Source: Hygrophila difformis
Lineage: Eukaryota; Streptophyta; Magnoliopsida; Lamiales; Acanthaceae
Assembly (NCBI GenBank): GCA_030278955.1
Contig: JAOANR010000014.1
Location: 32,625,453-32,689,452 of the forward strand
Direction of reading: 5' to 3'
DNA length: 64,000 nucleotides
Each line of letters begins with the position of its first letter. The stretch's first letter is position 1. Shown piece after piece: positions 23,409 through 35,419 of this stretch. The notes under the pieces were generated by a model. That model saw only the letters and a program-made list of their open reading frames with translations. It was not told where the DNA came from and made no database searches. The translations under genes and the position numbers were made by a program.

Positions 23409-23680
23409 CTCCATCCGTTTTATAATAAGTGTAACACTAGGAAATGACACAAGATTAAAGCTAAGTTAATAAAATTTATTAGTTGAAGTAATTAAATAAA
23501 TAAAATAAGTCACATTTGACTTTATTCCTTTTGAGTTTTAATTTAATGAATATAAAAAATTAATAATTAAGTATAATTAGTAAAAATTATTAACCTTCAA
23601 AACATTTCAAATATGGTAATGTGACACTTATTTCCAAACACCCAAAAAGGAAAAGTGTAACACTTAAAAAACAGATGATG
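23409..23680. mobile_element. Stowaway-like MITE in Helitron
   Basis: Left end CTCCATCCGTTTTATAATAA; subterminal GTGTAACACT appears inverted near 23656; right end CAGATGATG before TA. Confidence 0.5.
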
Positions 23681-23789
23681 TAATTTATTAATCTATATTT
23701 TAACATATTTGTAATTGAAGAAAAACAAATACTTAGAAAATTGTGATTGTGAATGATCAAAGTAAGTTCATATTGAAAGACTAATTGCT

Positions 23790-25720
23790 GCAAATTGTAT
23801 AAGTTTGAAAATTTTCTCTGGAATGCATGTACTAAATGAAGTTTTAACATCTGAAGCAAATAATTTATTGATACTAGAAGAGACATATTATAATAAGGAA
23901 GAAATAAAAGTGGATCATGCTATGTTATTACCTTTGTTGATTAATGATAAGTATAATGTTTATAATAATATAATGTTTGTAGTTAATGTGATGGGTGTTG
24001 ATTAATTTTTCTTTACGTGGTGGAACTGACAAGACATTTATCGATAATTTATCTACAAAATATTATGTTTAGCCCTTCATGGTAGATGTAATATTGTGTT
24101 GTCTATAGCATCCAATTGAATAGCACCCTTTCTCATTCCAAGAGGTAGGACTGCACATTCTTGATTTGGTATTCCACTAGATTGTGACGAGAATTCTATC
24201 TGCAAAAAACTTACCTCAGAAAATTATTTAACCTCTCTTCTCATTAAAACAAACTTCAATATTTGGGATGAAGATTCTTAATTAGTAGAATGATTATGAG
24301 CCCTTCTGAATTAACCAAATTCTTCATTCGATTTCAGAGAAAAAAATTCCACTCACAGTTTGTTTTACTATGAATATATAAAAAAAAAAGTAGATGTCAA
24401 CCTTTAAAGAAGGTTAGACTCTATCTTCAAAAACCAATTTTTACCCATGTCAGTGATATGTTGCAATATCTCGTGTCACTATAAAGAGGAGACACGAAGC
24501 ATTAATAGTAATTAGGATGGATTAACTTAAGTTACTATAAGAAATGTTATTTACAATGAAAATTATATATGACAAAAATTTGCACAATGAATATTTCATG
24601 TACGTGATGGTTATTGATAAAGCTGGTATTAATCTTGAAGATGTATAATTAGATGTGACATTTCCATATGATAATTTTATAAACTCTACGCGAGATTCTA
24701 TAGCGACAATTGTTGAGAGTACTTATATAAATATAAACCGTACCACTTCAAATCCAAAAATGTTTATATATTAACCCCTACCAATGAGAGTGTTGCTACA
24801 ATTAATAATTATATCATGGAACATATGTCTGTAAATGAAAATGTATATATATATATATATCAGTTTTAATAAATTTTTTTTGAGAAATAATCTGTTTTAT
24901 TCCCATAAAAACACAAGTGAGTTCACAGCCACCAAAACATCAATACCTCTCTACTACAATCATTTAACAGTATTTGTCAAAAGGATGAAAGCATAGATAA
25001 TGCCAATGAATTATTTTCACTGGAATACCTAAACACGATCAATTGTTCTGGATTACTGAATCATAAAATATAGTTGAATGAGGGTTACATAGTCATGCTT
25101 CTTAGGAATATATATCCATCAAATAAATTATGTAATGGAAGTAGGTTGATAGTAATCAAGATGCGAAATTAGATAGTTGTGATTGAACTAATATTCGGGA
25201 ACCATGAAAGTTAGAAAATTCTTGATTGGTAGAATGATTACGAGCCTATTTGATTTAACCAAATTTTTTATTCGATTTGAAATGAGAAAATTCTCACTCA
25301 CAGTTTGTTTTGTTATGATTATAAAAAAAAGTCAATGTTAATCTTTAAAGAATGTCGGATTTTATCTTCCAAAACCAACTTTTAGTCATGAGCAGTTATG
25401 TTGTAATATTTCGTGTCACTAGCAAGATGTGGCTATGCAATTAGAAAATATTAACTCAAGATACTACAAGAATTGTCATTTACAATGAAATTTATATATG
25501 ACAGAAAATTTGCAAAATGGGTAGTTAATGTAGGTGATGGTAAAGCGGGTATTGATTTTGAAGATTTACAATTAGATGTGACATTTTAGGATGATATTCT
25601 TATGAACTGTACGAGTGATCCTATAGCGGTAATTTTTTAAAGTACATATACAAATATAAACTGCACCATTTCAAATTCAAACATTTTAAAAAATAGTGTT
25701 ATACTAGCCCCTATCAATGA
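23790..25720 (+). pseudogene. Helitron Pif1-like helicase remnant
   Basis: Short in-frame islands match Helitron helicase. IAPFLIPRGRTAHS then FGIPLDCDENS lies near 24120-24200. CSGLLNHKI, LNEGYIVMLLRNIYPSN and LCNGSRLIVIKM lie near 25040-25165. Many stops and frame changes separate them, so no protein is made. Part of the helicase region is present twice in direct orientation (about 24250-24790 and 25200-25700). Confidence 0.75.
24250..25700 (+). repeat. Direct duplication inside Helitron
   Basis: 24250-24790 and 25200-25700 share long stretches, for example TAGAATGATTA(T/C)GAGCC, CTCACAGTTTGTTTT and ACAATTAGATGTGACATTT-type wording, at reduced identity. The duplication is old. Confidence 0.65.
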
Positions 25721-26076
25721 GATTTTTACCAATGAAATTTTCAGCAAATTATTAGAAAAATTTTCATATTATGCTTCATACTTATTTTTAAATTTATATT
25801 TTATCTTAATTTAAACAAATCAATAAAAATATTATTTTAATAGTTATTTTTATTGATCTGTTATGTTTGTACTGGACAAGCCACATAAGCTAAAGAATAC
25901 GGTATATATAATTTCTGTGTTTGTTTTAAAAATAATTAAATTATATTTTCATATACATTATCTTTTGAATATATAAAAAATCAATTTTTCATTAATCAAA
26001 ATATATTTTATATTATTACTTTATAAAGTATAATATATATATATATATATATATATTATATAAAATATAAAATTAT

Positions 26077-26107
26077 GCCCGTCGAGTCTCGACGGGTTAT
26101 TTACTAG
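26077..26107 (+). other. Helitron 3' hairpin and CTAG end
   Basis: Stem CCCGTCGAG / CTCGACGGG with a one-base loop, then TTATTTACTAG and a T. The stem is perfect. Confidence 0.85.
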
Positions 26108-26829
26108 TATACTATATTATCTTTTGAATTGTTAAATAAAAAGTTAGTTTCCTTACAAATGAAATACTTAAAATTTCTACATTAAAACTTTAATAATATT
26201 TTTAAAAAATAATAATATAATAATTTTTTAGGAATATTAATGCAAGATTACCCTAAAAAAATAACCAGCCGCCCTCCGCCTGCGTCGCCCAGAGTCTGTT
26301 AATGGAAACCTGTTAATGCAGAAACAGATTTTAATTGCGAAGGAATGTTCTGCGTCGCCCACTATCATGTGAATTATTTGATTTACATGTTTTTGTTCTT
26401 GAATTTTGTTTTGGCTAACCGAGAATGGCAGCAGACAAAACGGTTCTCCTGCTCACTGCATGACTGCGTAACTAGCCTCCGCCGCATGCCTGTGTCGATG
26501 GGATTTGAGAAAGGGGTGGGTCTACATCTGCCTGAGTCAGGATTTGGAGATGGGAGGAGAAGAAATCCGTAGAAATTGATAGATTGAGGAAAAAGAAATA
26601 ATACCGTCTAGACCCGCATTTCTACCCTATATTATAGTATTATAGAAGTACATCATATCCTACATTAAAATAATACATGGAGATATCCAATAAAACTGTC
26701 AAAACACTAGTATGCATTATTTCTATGTATAAAATTAATATAAAGAGGCCTGATACAACCTAATACATCAATCCAAACATAGTCATAATATATTTTTTTT
26801 GGGATCTAGCATATGGTAGATAATATATA
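26108..26829. other. Intergenic, unassigned
   Basis: A moderately GC-rich island at 26264-26580 stands out from the AT-rich surroundings and may be a captured or old gene fragment. I found no family match, and the 75-codon open frame in it is unconvincing. Confidence 0.3.
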
Positions 26830-27780
26830 CTCTCTTCTGTCTTATTAAAAGTGTACCCAAACTTTTGGGCATGATATTTTATGTGGGGATAGTTAGTATT
26901 TAATATAGTTCTACATTAGTGTTTAAAGTGAGTGTAAATTAGAAATTTTTGCGATTGTCATTGTAATGTGTTTGAATATTTAATTGGTTTATTTATGTGT
27001 GATGTGCTAGTTGTGTGTTTGAAATTTTAATATATTTATTATTAATGTAATGTGATGCCGTTTCGATGTAACCTTAATCCTCTAGACGGAGCCTTCAAGA
27101 CGGAATGCGGGATGAGGACTATCCCAAGGAATGCTAGAAACTAGAGTATCGTGAAAAATAAGAGGAAAGTAAAGTTCAAAAAGCAGTAAAAAAGCAATTA
27201 AAGAAAGCGGAAAATAAAAGTAAAGTACTGAAAAAATAAAGACATTGTATAAAATTTTGCTGGTTGAGGAACCAATATTACATCGTCGATTCTAGTATTT
27301 ATACAATGTAGGTGCCTGTTCGTGAAAAGACACCAGTTGGGGGAAGGGATAAGATTTCTAAATTTGAACTAAGTCTTCCCCGCCTTTATTCGGATCTGGC
27401 ATAGATAAGGCTTCCACAAGGATGAGGAGCGTCTCTTCGCTCGGAGTGACATCACCTCGTAGCGCTTCAGAATCGTCCCTTCTAACTCGTGGTGCTCGGG
27501 TTGCTTTCTCTGGATTGTGCCTTTATTTAGATAGGTGGCTTGCTCGGGATGACACTTCCTCGGAGTCAACGGGCTAGTCCTGGGCTGTCTTCCTCCGTCC
27601 AGACCTAATAATTGGGTCCTTATGCAAGTTGGACCTGGATATATATGTGGGTTTTATTAACACATTTTTATGTGTTAACAGTAATTAAAGTATTTAATTA
27701 TTTTTTAAATGGGAAATGTGACAATTGTAATAGGACGGACCAAAAAGAAAAGTGAGATGGAATGAGTGGGACGGATGGAG
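26830..27780. mobile_element. Stowaway MITE interrupted by an LTR-like insert
   Basis: Ends CTCTCTTCTGTCTTATTAAA and GAGTGGGACGGATGGAG are inverted, with TA outside. Interior wording (ATGTGGGGATAGTTAGTA, AGTGTTTAAAGTG) matches the MITE at 50302-50609. The insert at about 27058-27681 accounts for the extra length. Confidence 0.65.
27058..27681 (-). mobile_element. Solo-LTR-like insert
   Basis: On the minus strand it starts TGTTAACACATAAAA and ends near CGGCATCA. It has a TATAAATAC box near 27298-27306 (minus strand) and no coding capacity. GTAAT occurs on both sides within one base of register, a probable TSD. The family is not recognised. Confidence 0.5.
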
Positions 27781-28249
27781 TAATAGAATTTGACCGGCAA
27801 ATATTAATAGTATCAGTTAATATCATATTTACTATGTGAAATGATAAACAAGCTCAAAAACAATTTTCTTAAATAATATAATAATTTTATAAATAACTAG
27901 TAAGTAATCCGCGAGAGTCGACGGACATAATTATATAGTTTATATAATACTTATATACATATATATATTATACGAACTGATGATAAATTATATTTTCAAT
28001 AATAGAACAATGTCTAATAATTATATATACAAAAGAGAGTGTATATGACAATATAAATCAATTAAAACTAACACATAAATATATTAAGCTGCCTTCTTTA
28101 GCCTCGGTGGGTTGTCCTGTGCAAACCTAATAGATCAACAAAAATAAGTGTTTAGAGTAATATTTTTATATAATTTGAAGATTTTATATAAAAAACAAAA
28201 AAAAAAATTTTGAATATAAATATTAATCCTTATAATTTACCTCATAATT

Positions 28250-28609
28250 TGCTGAAGATTTCATCATAAACAACATTTCTTGTTGTATTCTGAGTGAATC
28301 CATCTTCGTCACATATTAATACCTTGAGTCCCCTGTTGCTAGTGACACGAGATATTGCAGGTATAATTGTCCATAGCTAAAAACAGGTTTTGGAAGATAG
28401 AGCCCAACATTCTTTAAAAATTGACATTGACTTTTGTTTATAGTCATAGCAAAAGAAACTATGAATGGGAAATTTGGTAAATCAGACGGGCTCATGATCA
28501 ATCTATCAATCAAGAATCTTTCACTTTCATGCTTTCACAAAATTGGTTTAGCGTCAATTATGTGCTTCCCCATCTTAGTTACTATCAATATATTTCTATT
28601 GCAAAAATT
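28250..28609 (-). pseudogene. Helitron helicase C-terminal remnant
   Basis: The minus strand encodes FPFIVSFAMTINKSQ, FLKNVGLYLPKPVFSYGQLY and, upstream, LIVTKMGKHIIDAK, all typical of Helitron/Pif1 helicase motifs near the C-terminus. Stops and one Gly-to-Cys change (NKSQC) show decay. The frame ends where the LTR begins. Confidence 0.8.
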
Positions 28610-30454
28610 ATTTGTGTAACACCTCGACTAATTAACACATGATTAATTATTTAGTTATGGTTAATTAACAAACATGAGTTATATGGATTATTTTGTAGGG
28701 AGATTATTGTATGGTAATAGAAGAATAAGTGGGTTCAAACCCACAAATTAATAAGAGCCCAAGTGCTCAAGTTGGTGAGTTATGGTGTTTCCGGCCCAAG
28801 ATAAGAGAGGACCAGCCCAACAGCCCATTTCAGACCCGGGCCGCGACCCATGACCCGGCCCATGGTCCACTTTGTGTTCAAAAATCATATTTCGGGTTAG
28901 GGAACCAATTTCATCTCCAAACATAACTTCATTCCCGTCACTAAGCAAGAGGGACCTAGTGTTCTTCATCGTCTTGAACTTTGGGGATTTTATGCTCAAA
29001 TCAAATGGGGAATCCAACCTACTAACTAACGTAAATGTTTTTCCTCTCTTGTTTCTTGTTTTTATGGATTTAGAAGTGGTTTTTGTGGAAGGTGTTGGTA
29101 GTGACGAAAATGGGTGTGGGGGATGAACTTTGTAGATTGGCTTGGAGTTGGTGGTCTAAAACCCTAATTGGAGCTTGAATCTTGATTGAGGAGGCTTAGG
29201 TAAGTTTATTGTTGAGTTTCGGTTGCCAATTTTGATGGATGTAGCTCTATGTTCATGCATATTGGGTATTGAACTTTTTTTGGTGGATTATTTATGAATT
29301 GGGGCTCAAATCTTGCAATGTAGTGTTCCTTGGTTGTATTTGAGCTTGGAGATTGAATTAGGAGTCTTGTGGATTCTTCATTTACAAAGGCAATGGTAGA
29401 ATTTGGCTTAATTGAGGATAGAAATCGGCTGCAATGGCTGAAAAATGCCATTACAGCAGCTGCTACTCAGGTAGCGCGCTCCCTTCAGCCTGCCGCGCCA
29501 GGGGCTCGTTCACAATGCGCCTATTGCACGACAGCTTGCTATCTTTCCTCATTTTTAATGGTTTCTTAATTTTTTCTTCTTGTTTTTGAGTTCCTAAACT
29601 TATGATATGATCTTGGCATGTTTAAATACTTATTATATGCATTTTTGTGTATTGATATTGGATTTAAAAGAATCTACCATAACTGAAGGAACCGTGCGAG
29701 ATAATCTTTTATTATCATGATGATGTTGCGAGCCGATATGTGGGGCCTTGATGAACCCCATAACTGCAGTATATATTTTGGAATTTTAAAATCTGAATAA
29801 ATGCTTTTGAGTCGTGAGATTGGGCATGTGTAGGATTCAATGGCGAAATTCCAATAATTCAATAATTGGCTATAATTCATTTTCAATCACTTGGATAATT
29901 GAATTCTTAGGTGAACTTGGATGATTATATGGTGTTATCTTGAATCATGTTGCCTTAGAATTTTGGGAATCATTTTATGATCAATGTTTCCGATTTGTAT
30001 TATGGTTCTATGCCAATGTGACATGTTGGGCATATCTTTTATATGACATCGCTTTCGAGGATATGGGGATTTCTGTATGACATTATTTTGAGCTAAGCTG
30101 GGCATGATCAAAGGAATCTATTCGTTCAATCTTTGGGGATGCTGATGTCGGTTCAATCCTTGGGGAATCTATCCATACAATATCTTCCGAAAGCGAGAGA
30201 CTCTAGGCCAGTACACGCTAGATGTCGGTTCAATCCTTGGGGATGCTGATTCCATAAGCCACTTATATTTTTATGCATTGTAGTGTCCGCGGTGGGGGTA
30301 CTATGGATATCTCTTTCAACCTTTAAGGGGGGGTGGACCCTAACTGGGAAGAAATGCCGGCCATAGTACTTCGGATGCGCGATAGACATGCTATGTGTTG
30401 CATTTAGGATAGATAGACACTTGGACATTAAACTTCATACATCATTCATCTTAT

Positions 30455-31630
30455 GGTAAAAATGCCAAAATAGTCTTTTTTGTTTTTTTTTTTCCGAATC
30501 CGTCCTTTATTAATTTTTGACCCCATTTAGTCTTGTACCTTTACTAATTAAATTCAGTTTAGTCTTTTTTCACTAATAGGCTAAAATTAGACAACTTGGC
30601 ATGACTAATCTATTTTGGATGCCACATGGCATATTTGAAGAGAAGAAAAGCCAAATTATGTGTCCAAATAAGTTGGGTCAATCCAAGCCATATTTTTTCG
30701 GATTTGGGATTTTAAACCCTATTCCATTTTCGCCATCCCCAATCCCTAATCTATTTCTTCCCTTAACCATGCCATTCCCCAATTTTTCAGGATGGACGCC
30801 GGCATCCTCCACCCGCAAATCTTTCACCGCCGTCTGCCACCGTCCCATCGGAGGCTAGAAGGCCATCATCTTTTCCACCCAGCGGTGCGATTCGTTAACT
30901 AGGCGGCCATCCCAACCGGCGCCGGCGACATAGTGTGGGTGTGCCCGGGAATAAAAGCCGGCGTTGAGGCAGCTTCCGGCATTGAGGCGGCTTCCGCCAC
31001 CGAGGACCCTGGCGCGGGCGCTGACGATGCCATCCTCGGAGACGAAGCACTGCGACGGGAGGAGGGGGAGAGCTCAGCGAGTGAAGAACATTATTCTCCT
31101 TGATTCAGAAGGGTAGCTTTTGGGAAGCTCTTGAGACGACTGGCCTACTAATAATGCTAAGGAAGCTTTTGAGAAGTCTGTTTTTGCCAGGACTCAGAAG
31201 ATAAATGCTCGAACAGATTGTATGCAATTTAAATTTTCAGTGCATTGTTTATTTGTTGATATATGTTTTTAACATTTCAAAGAGGGAGCAATGGAGGTTT
31301 TTTAATTCAATCGGAAGAAGGGTTTAGCTAGGATGAAGACTGGGGATGGGCAAAGGTTATAAATTTGGACTCGGGTATCAAACCCTAGATCCAAAAAAAA
31401 TAGGGTTGGGTCAACCCGGATGATTTGGTTGGCTTCTCTTCATATAAAACATGCCATGTGGCACACAAAATGGATTAATAATGTCAAGGTGTCTAAATTT
31501 CTGTGAATAATGAAAAAAGGACCAAATTAGATTTAATTAGTAAAAGTAGAGGACTAAATAGGGCTAAAAATTACTAGAGGACGGATTTGGAAAATTTGGA
31601 AAGAATAAGGACCATTTTGGCCTTTTTTCC
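30455..31630. mobile_element. Non-autonomous MULE, Pack-MULE candidate
   Basis: 1176 bp with inverted ends GGTAAAAATGCCAAAATAGTC and GGAAAAAAGGCCAAAATGGTC and flanking direct repeats TTCATCTTAT (10 bp). The core at about 30788-31085 is sharply GC-rich (CCGGCGCCGGCG-type) inside AT-rich arms, as expected for a captured gene piece. The source gene was not recognised. No transposase is present. Confidence 0.75.
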
Positions 31631-32123
31631 TTCATCTTATCATTGTTTTACAGTGTATGACGTGGTTGAAGCACTGATATGGACAATGTGATGATTAAAT
31701 TATTTAATTATGCCTTTTATAATATTTGTATGTTATTTTCATGTTTCTCCTTTCCCTCGCTATTTCCACTCTTGCTCACTACAAGGCTCAGTACCTTGTA
31801 CTGATTCCTTGCAATTCACTTTTCTTATAGATACTCCCCTAGAGGATGCAGTGTTTGAGCATGGCAATAGGTTTAGGGCTGAGTGAAGTAATCGTTTCCT
31901 GAATCTTACTATTGTTGACTATTATATTGTTTTGGAGACCATGTTATCTTTGTTATGACTCGTTGCCAGTTGGTGTTGGTCTGTGAACCATGTTTCATCT
32001 TACTTTTATTATGCACTTGGTACCGATAGCCGGTTGCTATGAATACTTTGAGACATATTGTTTTATGTAGCTTGTAGTCGGATTTCATGTTGTGCTCATG
32101 GGCTCTGTTTCTGTTGCTTTTAC

Positions 32124-34777
32124 TGTAATACCCGAGAATTTTGCAACATAAAATAAATAAATAAATAAATATAATAAACATGATAAATGGATAAAGAATC
32201 ATAGAAGATGAGAAATGGAATTTAAATTAAAAAGGAAACAAAATTCCGAGAAACCGGGAAGCCGAAGACAATTTAATCGAATAAATGGTTACACGGGGAC
32301 CCGACACCCATGGACTCAATAACTTGAGTCCAAATATAAATTTAGGTCCGAATAAAATTAAGATAGGAAATCGGAGCCCGAAGATACCCCGGAAATCCGG
32401 ATCCGGGAGCGTATAGGGATAGAAGTCCGAAAGAGAGGAGGAAACGCCCGACGGATCGCACGACCCGGCCCAGACCGAAGTCCAGGCCAGGACGGCGCGG
32501 TCGCCGCGCGGTTTTAGGGGTTTACCGCGCCAAGAGCGCGCCACTTGGCAGTTGCGGCCGTTCCGCGATTTTCTCGCCCGAACGCGGATTTTTCGACTTT
32601 CGGTTGAACATCTTCGACTCTAGACTTTTAGGGTCAGATCTTGGACGCCCTAGGTCTTAGTTGTCTATAAATAAACCCCCTTGGGAGCCCCGAACATCTT
32701 TACAAAACCCTACGAAATCTCTCTACACACTAAACCCTAATTCCGGAGTCGTCGGAGGCAAAAACCGAATCAAGGGACTGACTTGGATGAAAATTAGGAG
32801 TCTTCGATCATCGGGGTAAGATTCGAACCATTCTTGTCCATTCTTTTCAATTCAAGATTCGAAAACGAATCCTAATTAAACCTCTTTCCTATTCTAAACC
32901 CCGATCCGGACGCGTTGAGGAAAAACGAAGGATCTCGGAGGGAGAACGAAGAACGTGGAAGCCACGCCTCCGAATCATCGAGCCGAGACATCCATAGATC
33001 TGTAAGTTAACGCTTACTTTGGTTTTGGGTTGTTAAAAGATTCGAACATATAGATGTAATGGAACCCTATCTAAAATCTGTCTACACCGGCGCAGCGTGT
33101 TTGTTGAATTTATTCGAACCCCTTAAAGCGTTCAAACGAGAAAACTTAAAACACGAAAAACATTCCTAAGAAACTGATCTAGCTCCTGTAAAAATTTCAT
33201 AATTTTTCATCGTGTTTTGATATCCGAAACTGATCGTAAACAATCCTGCTTTAGATTTAGATCTTGAAACGATGAAAGATTCTTTATTCGAACTTGATGG
33301 TGATTTCTACCTTAGATCTAGACCGATCTAGGCTTGGAGTTGAACATAAGAGTTGTAGATCTATACGTTATGAGTACCTCCGTGAAATTTCAGAATTTTT
33401 CGTGATGATTTGATATAATAAATCCACCCCAAACCGAACCGGTTTAAAATCGGATCTTGAAAACTGGACCGAACATAGATTTGAACTTGTTGACGTTTTT
33501 GACTATGGTTCTAGGCCGAATTAGATCTTTAGCCAAACATGAAAGTTGTAGATAATTGTCTTAAGATGATCTCTGTAAAATTTCATCAAATTTGGAGTTG
33601 AATTGCTATAGTAGAATTCGAAATCTTTAAACTGAGTTATATGGAATTCGGACAGAACAGTACTTCTGTGAAAATTAGTGTTTTTGAACTGTTTCCGTAT
33701 CTCGGATCGAAAAAGTTAAAACACGAAAGTTGTAGATCTCGACGTTTCGGAGTCAGACGTGAAGTTTCGGAATTTTTGAAATTAAATCTGATTTTAGACA
33801 ATTTTTAGAGTAAACTGTGGTTGACCGAGTCAAAACTTGAAATCTTGTGGAAACGGTGAAATTAACCTTTGAGGTTGAAACGGATAGAAATACTTTGAAA
33901 TACGATACACGAAACAAGAAGATTAAAATATTGTGGGTTATGACTAAGCTAGATACTGTCAATGTTCTCTGCGGCTTGGGACATAAGAGCCCAAGTGTAT
34001 GTCTAGGTTGACGTAAGAGCCCTAGCGAAACACTGATCGTATGACTAGCGGACGGATTAACTCTAATTAAAAGATCGACCATGATACCTGTGGACATAAG
34101 AGCCCAGGCGTAAGGCTGGCGGACATAAGAGCCCTAGCGGTGGTGATCTGTAAAAGAATCGAAACGAGACATCGATAAGGGAATCCTATTAAGTCCTTGA
34201 TAAATTGTGTTTTTAAATTTATGGCAACTTATTTAATTACGTTGCAAGCTATATTGATGATCTTATGAATCCATGTCTTCTAAATTATGCGATTACGTGA
34301 ATTGATTAAATTATGCACATGTTTTCATTAAATTTAAATAAAGGCTTTGAAACCTCTTAATCTGGTATGTGTTAACTTACTCAGCACGTAGTGCTGACCA
34401 AAACCGTATTTTTTTTCCCTGTTTCTTTCAGAGCTGAAGAATATGCATCATCATATGCATTCATGGGAATTTTGGGGAAATGCTTTATTTGTAAATGATA
34501 CGTTAGACTAGAAATTGCATGAACGGGCCTGTTTAACCCGTATTCTGGCCGTGTTGGCTATATTTAAATTCTGCTGCATTATACTTATGTAAATATTATT
34601 TTCCGCTGCAACTTTGATGTACTATTTTTAAATTATATATAAACGGGCTGTTTGAATGTTTAAATTCTGAAAAACCATAGCCTTGCATCTCTTTAGCAAG
34701 CTCGGAGAAACCGTGTCTTGCTAGAGAGGTGTGGCGGTGACACCCCGACCTGGGTGACCAAAAACCGGGGTGTTACA
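32124..34777 (+). repeat. 5' LTR of gag-only element
   Basis: TGTAATACCCGAG to GGGGTGTTACA. TATAAATA at 32666-32673. Four ~190-bp modules start at 33150, 33343, 33537 and 33720. Four copies of GACATAAGAGCCC-type motifs lie between 33975 and 34140. Confidence 0.95.
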
Positions 34778-34780
34778 GAG

Positions 34781-34855
34781 TGGTATCAGAGCCCAGAATA
34801 TTTTAAAGCTATTTATTTTAAAGAAAATATCTGATACCAGAGTGGTATCAGAGCC
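34781..34855 (+). other. Duplicated primer-binding site
   Basis: TGGTATCAGAGCC occurs at 34781-34793 and again at 34843-34855, each preceded by AG. The first is at the normal PBS distance from the LTR. Confidence 0.7.
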
Positions 34856-35419
34856 TGGCTATTTTTAACACTACTATTTTTAAACCATTAGTATTTTTAA
34901 ACTATTATTAATATTTCGACTATTATTCTTTCCGTGGAGAAATTTTTATTTTAAAACCCCATGGGAAAAATATATATATAGTGCATAAATTATTTTTTTT
35001 TTGGGGAAATCATCACTCGCATTTGCATATTGCATCTCTTTTATGTAGAGAACCTAGAATCTTGGCGAATATTAAGTTAGATCTTTTGCTTGCACTAGAT
35101 AACTTAGACGCTTGACATCAAATTAAGGAAGCTAACTAGAGACTGATCTTGCTTTAGTTCTAGATCGCGTTCATCTATGCGTTCGCCTAATCATAACAAT
35201 CCTCGACCTTAGTCATTCCTACCCTTGTACAAATTAGAAAACTTCCTCATGGGGAACAATGAGAAAATCAAGTTTTATTAAAACACTCTTTATTCCAAAA
35301 ATCTTGTTTGGTTTTCCAAACAACAGACCCGAAAATTTGAGATTAGAAATTTACGAAACGTCTCATTCGAGCGATCTACCTAAACCAAGATAAGCTAATC
35401 TATACGCGTGTAACAGAAA

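Larger units (their letters stand above)
22167..26107 (+). mobile_element. Helitron with both termini
   Basis: The 5' end TCTATATATATTAAAG follows an A. The 3' end is CTAG at 26104-26107 followed by T, with a hairpin (CCCGTCGAG / CTCGACGGG) 9-10 nt before it. This is the standard Helitron signature: TC start, hairpin, CTRR end, A/T target. The interior holds a decayed Pif1-type helicase (23790-25720) and Stowaway copies at 23131 and 23409. The RepHel replication-initiator part was not recognised. Confidence 0.85.

Noticed and set aside
23790..25720. Host Pif1 helicase gene
   Set aside because: The motifs are of the Helitron type, broken by stops, and lie inside an element with Helitron ends.
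26345..26572. 75-codon open frame in a GC-richer island
   Set aside because: No family resemblance, no splice or promoter support, and the length is within chance.
30601..30858. 85-codon open frame in the MULE
   Set aside because: It spans the boundary between the AT-rich arm and the captured segment; no recognisable domain.
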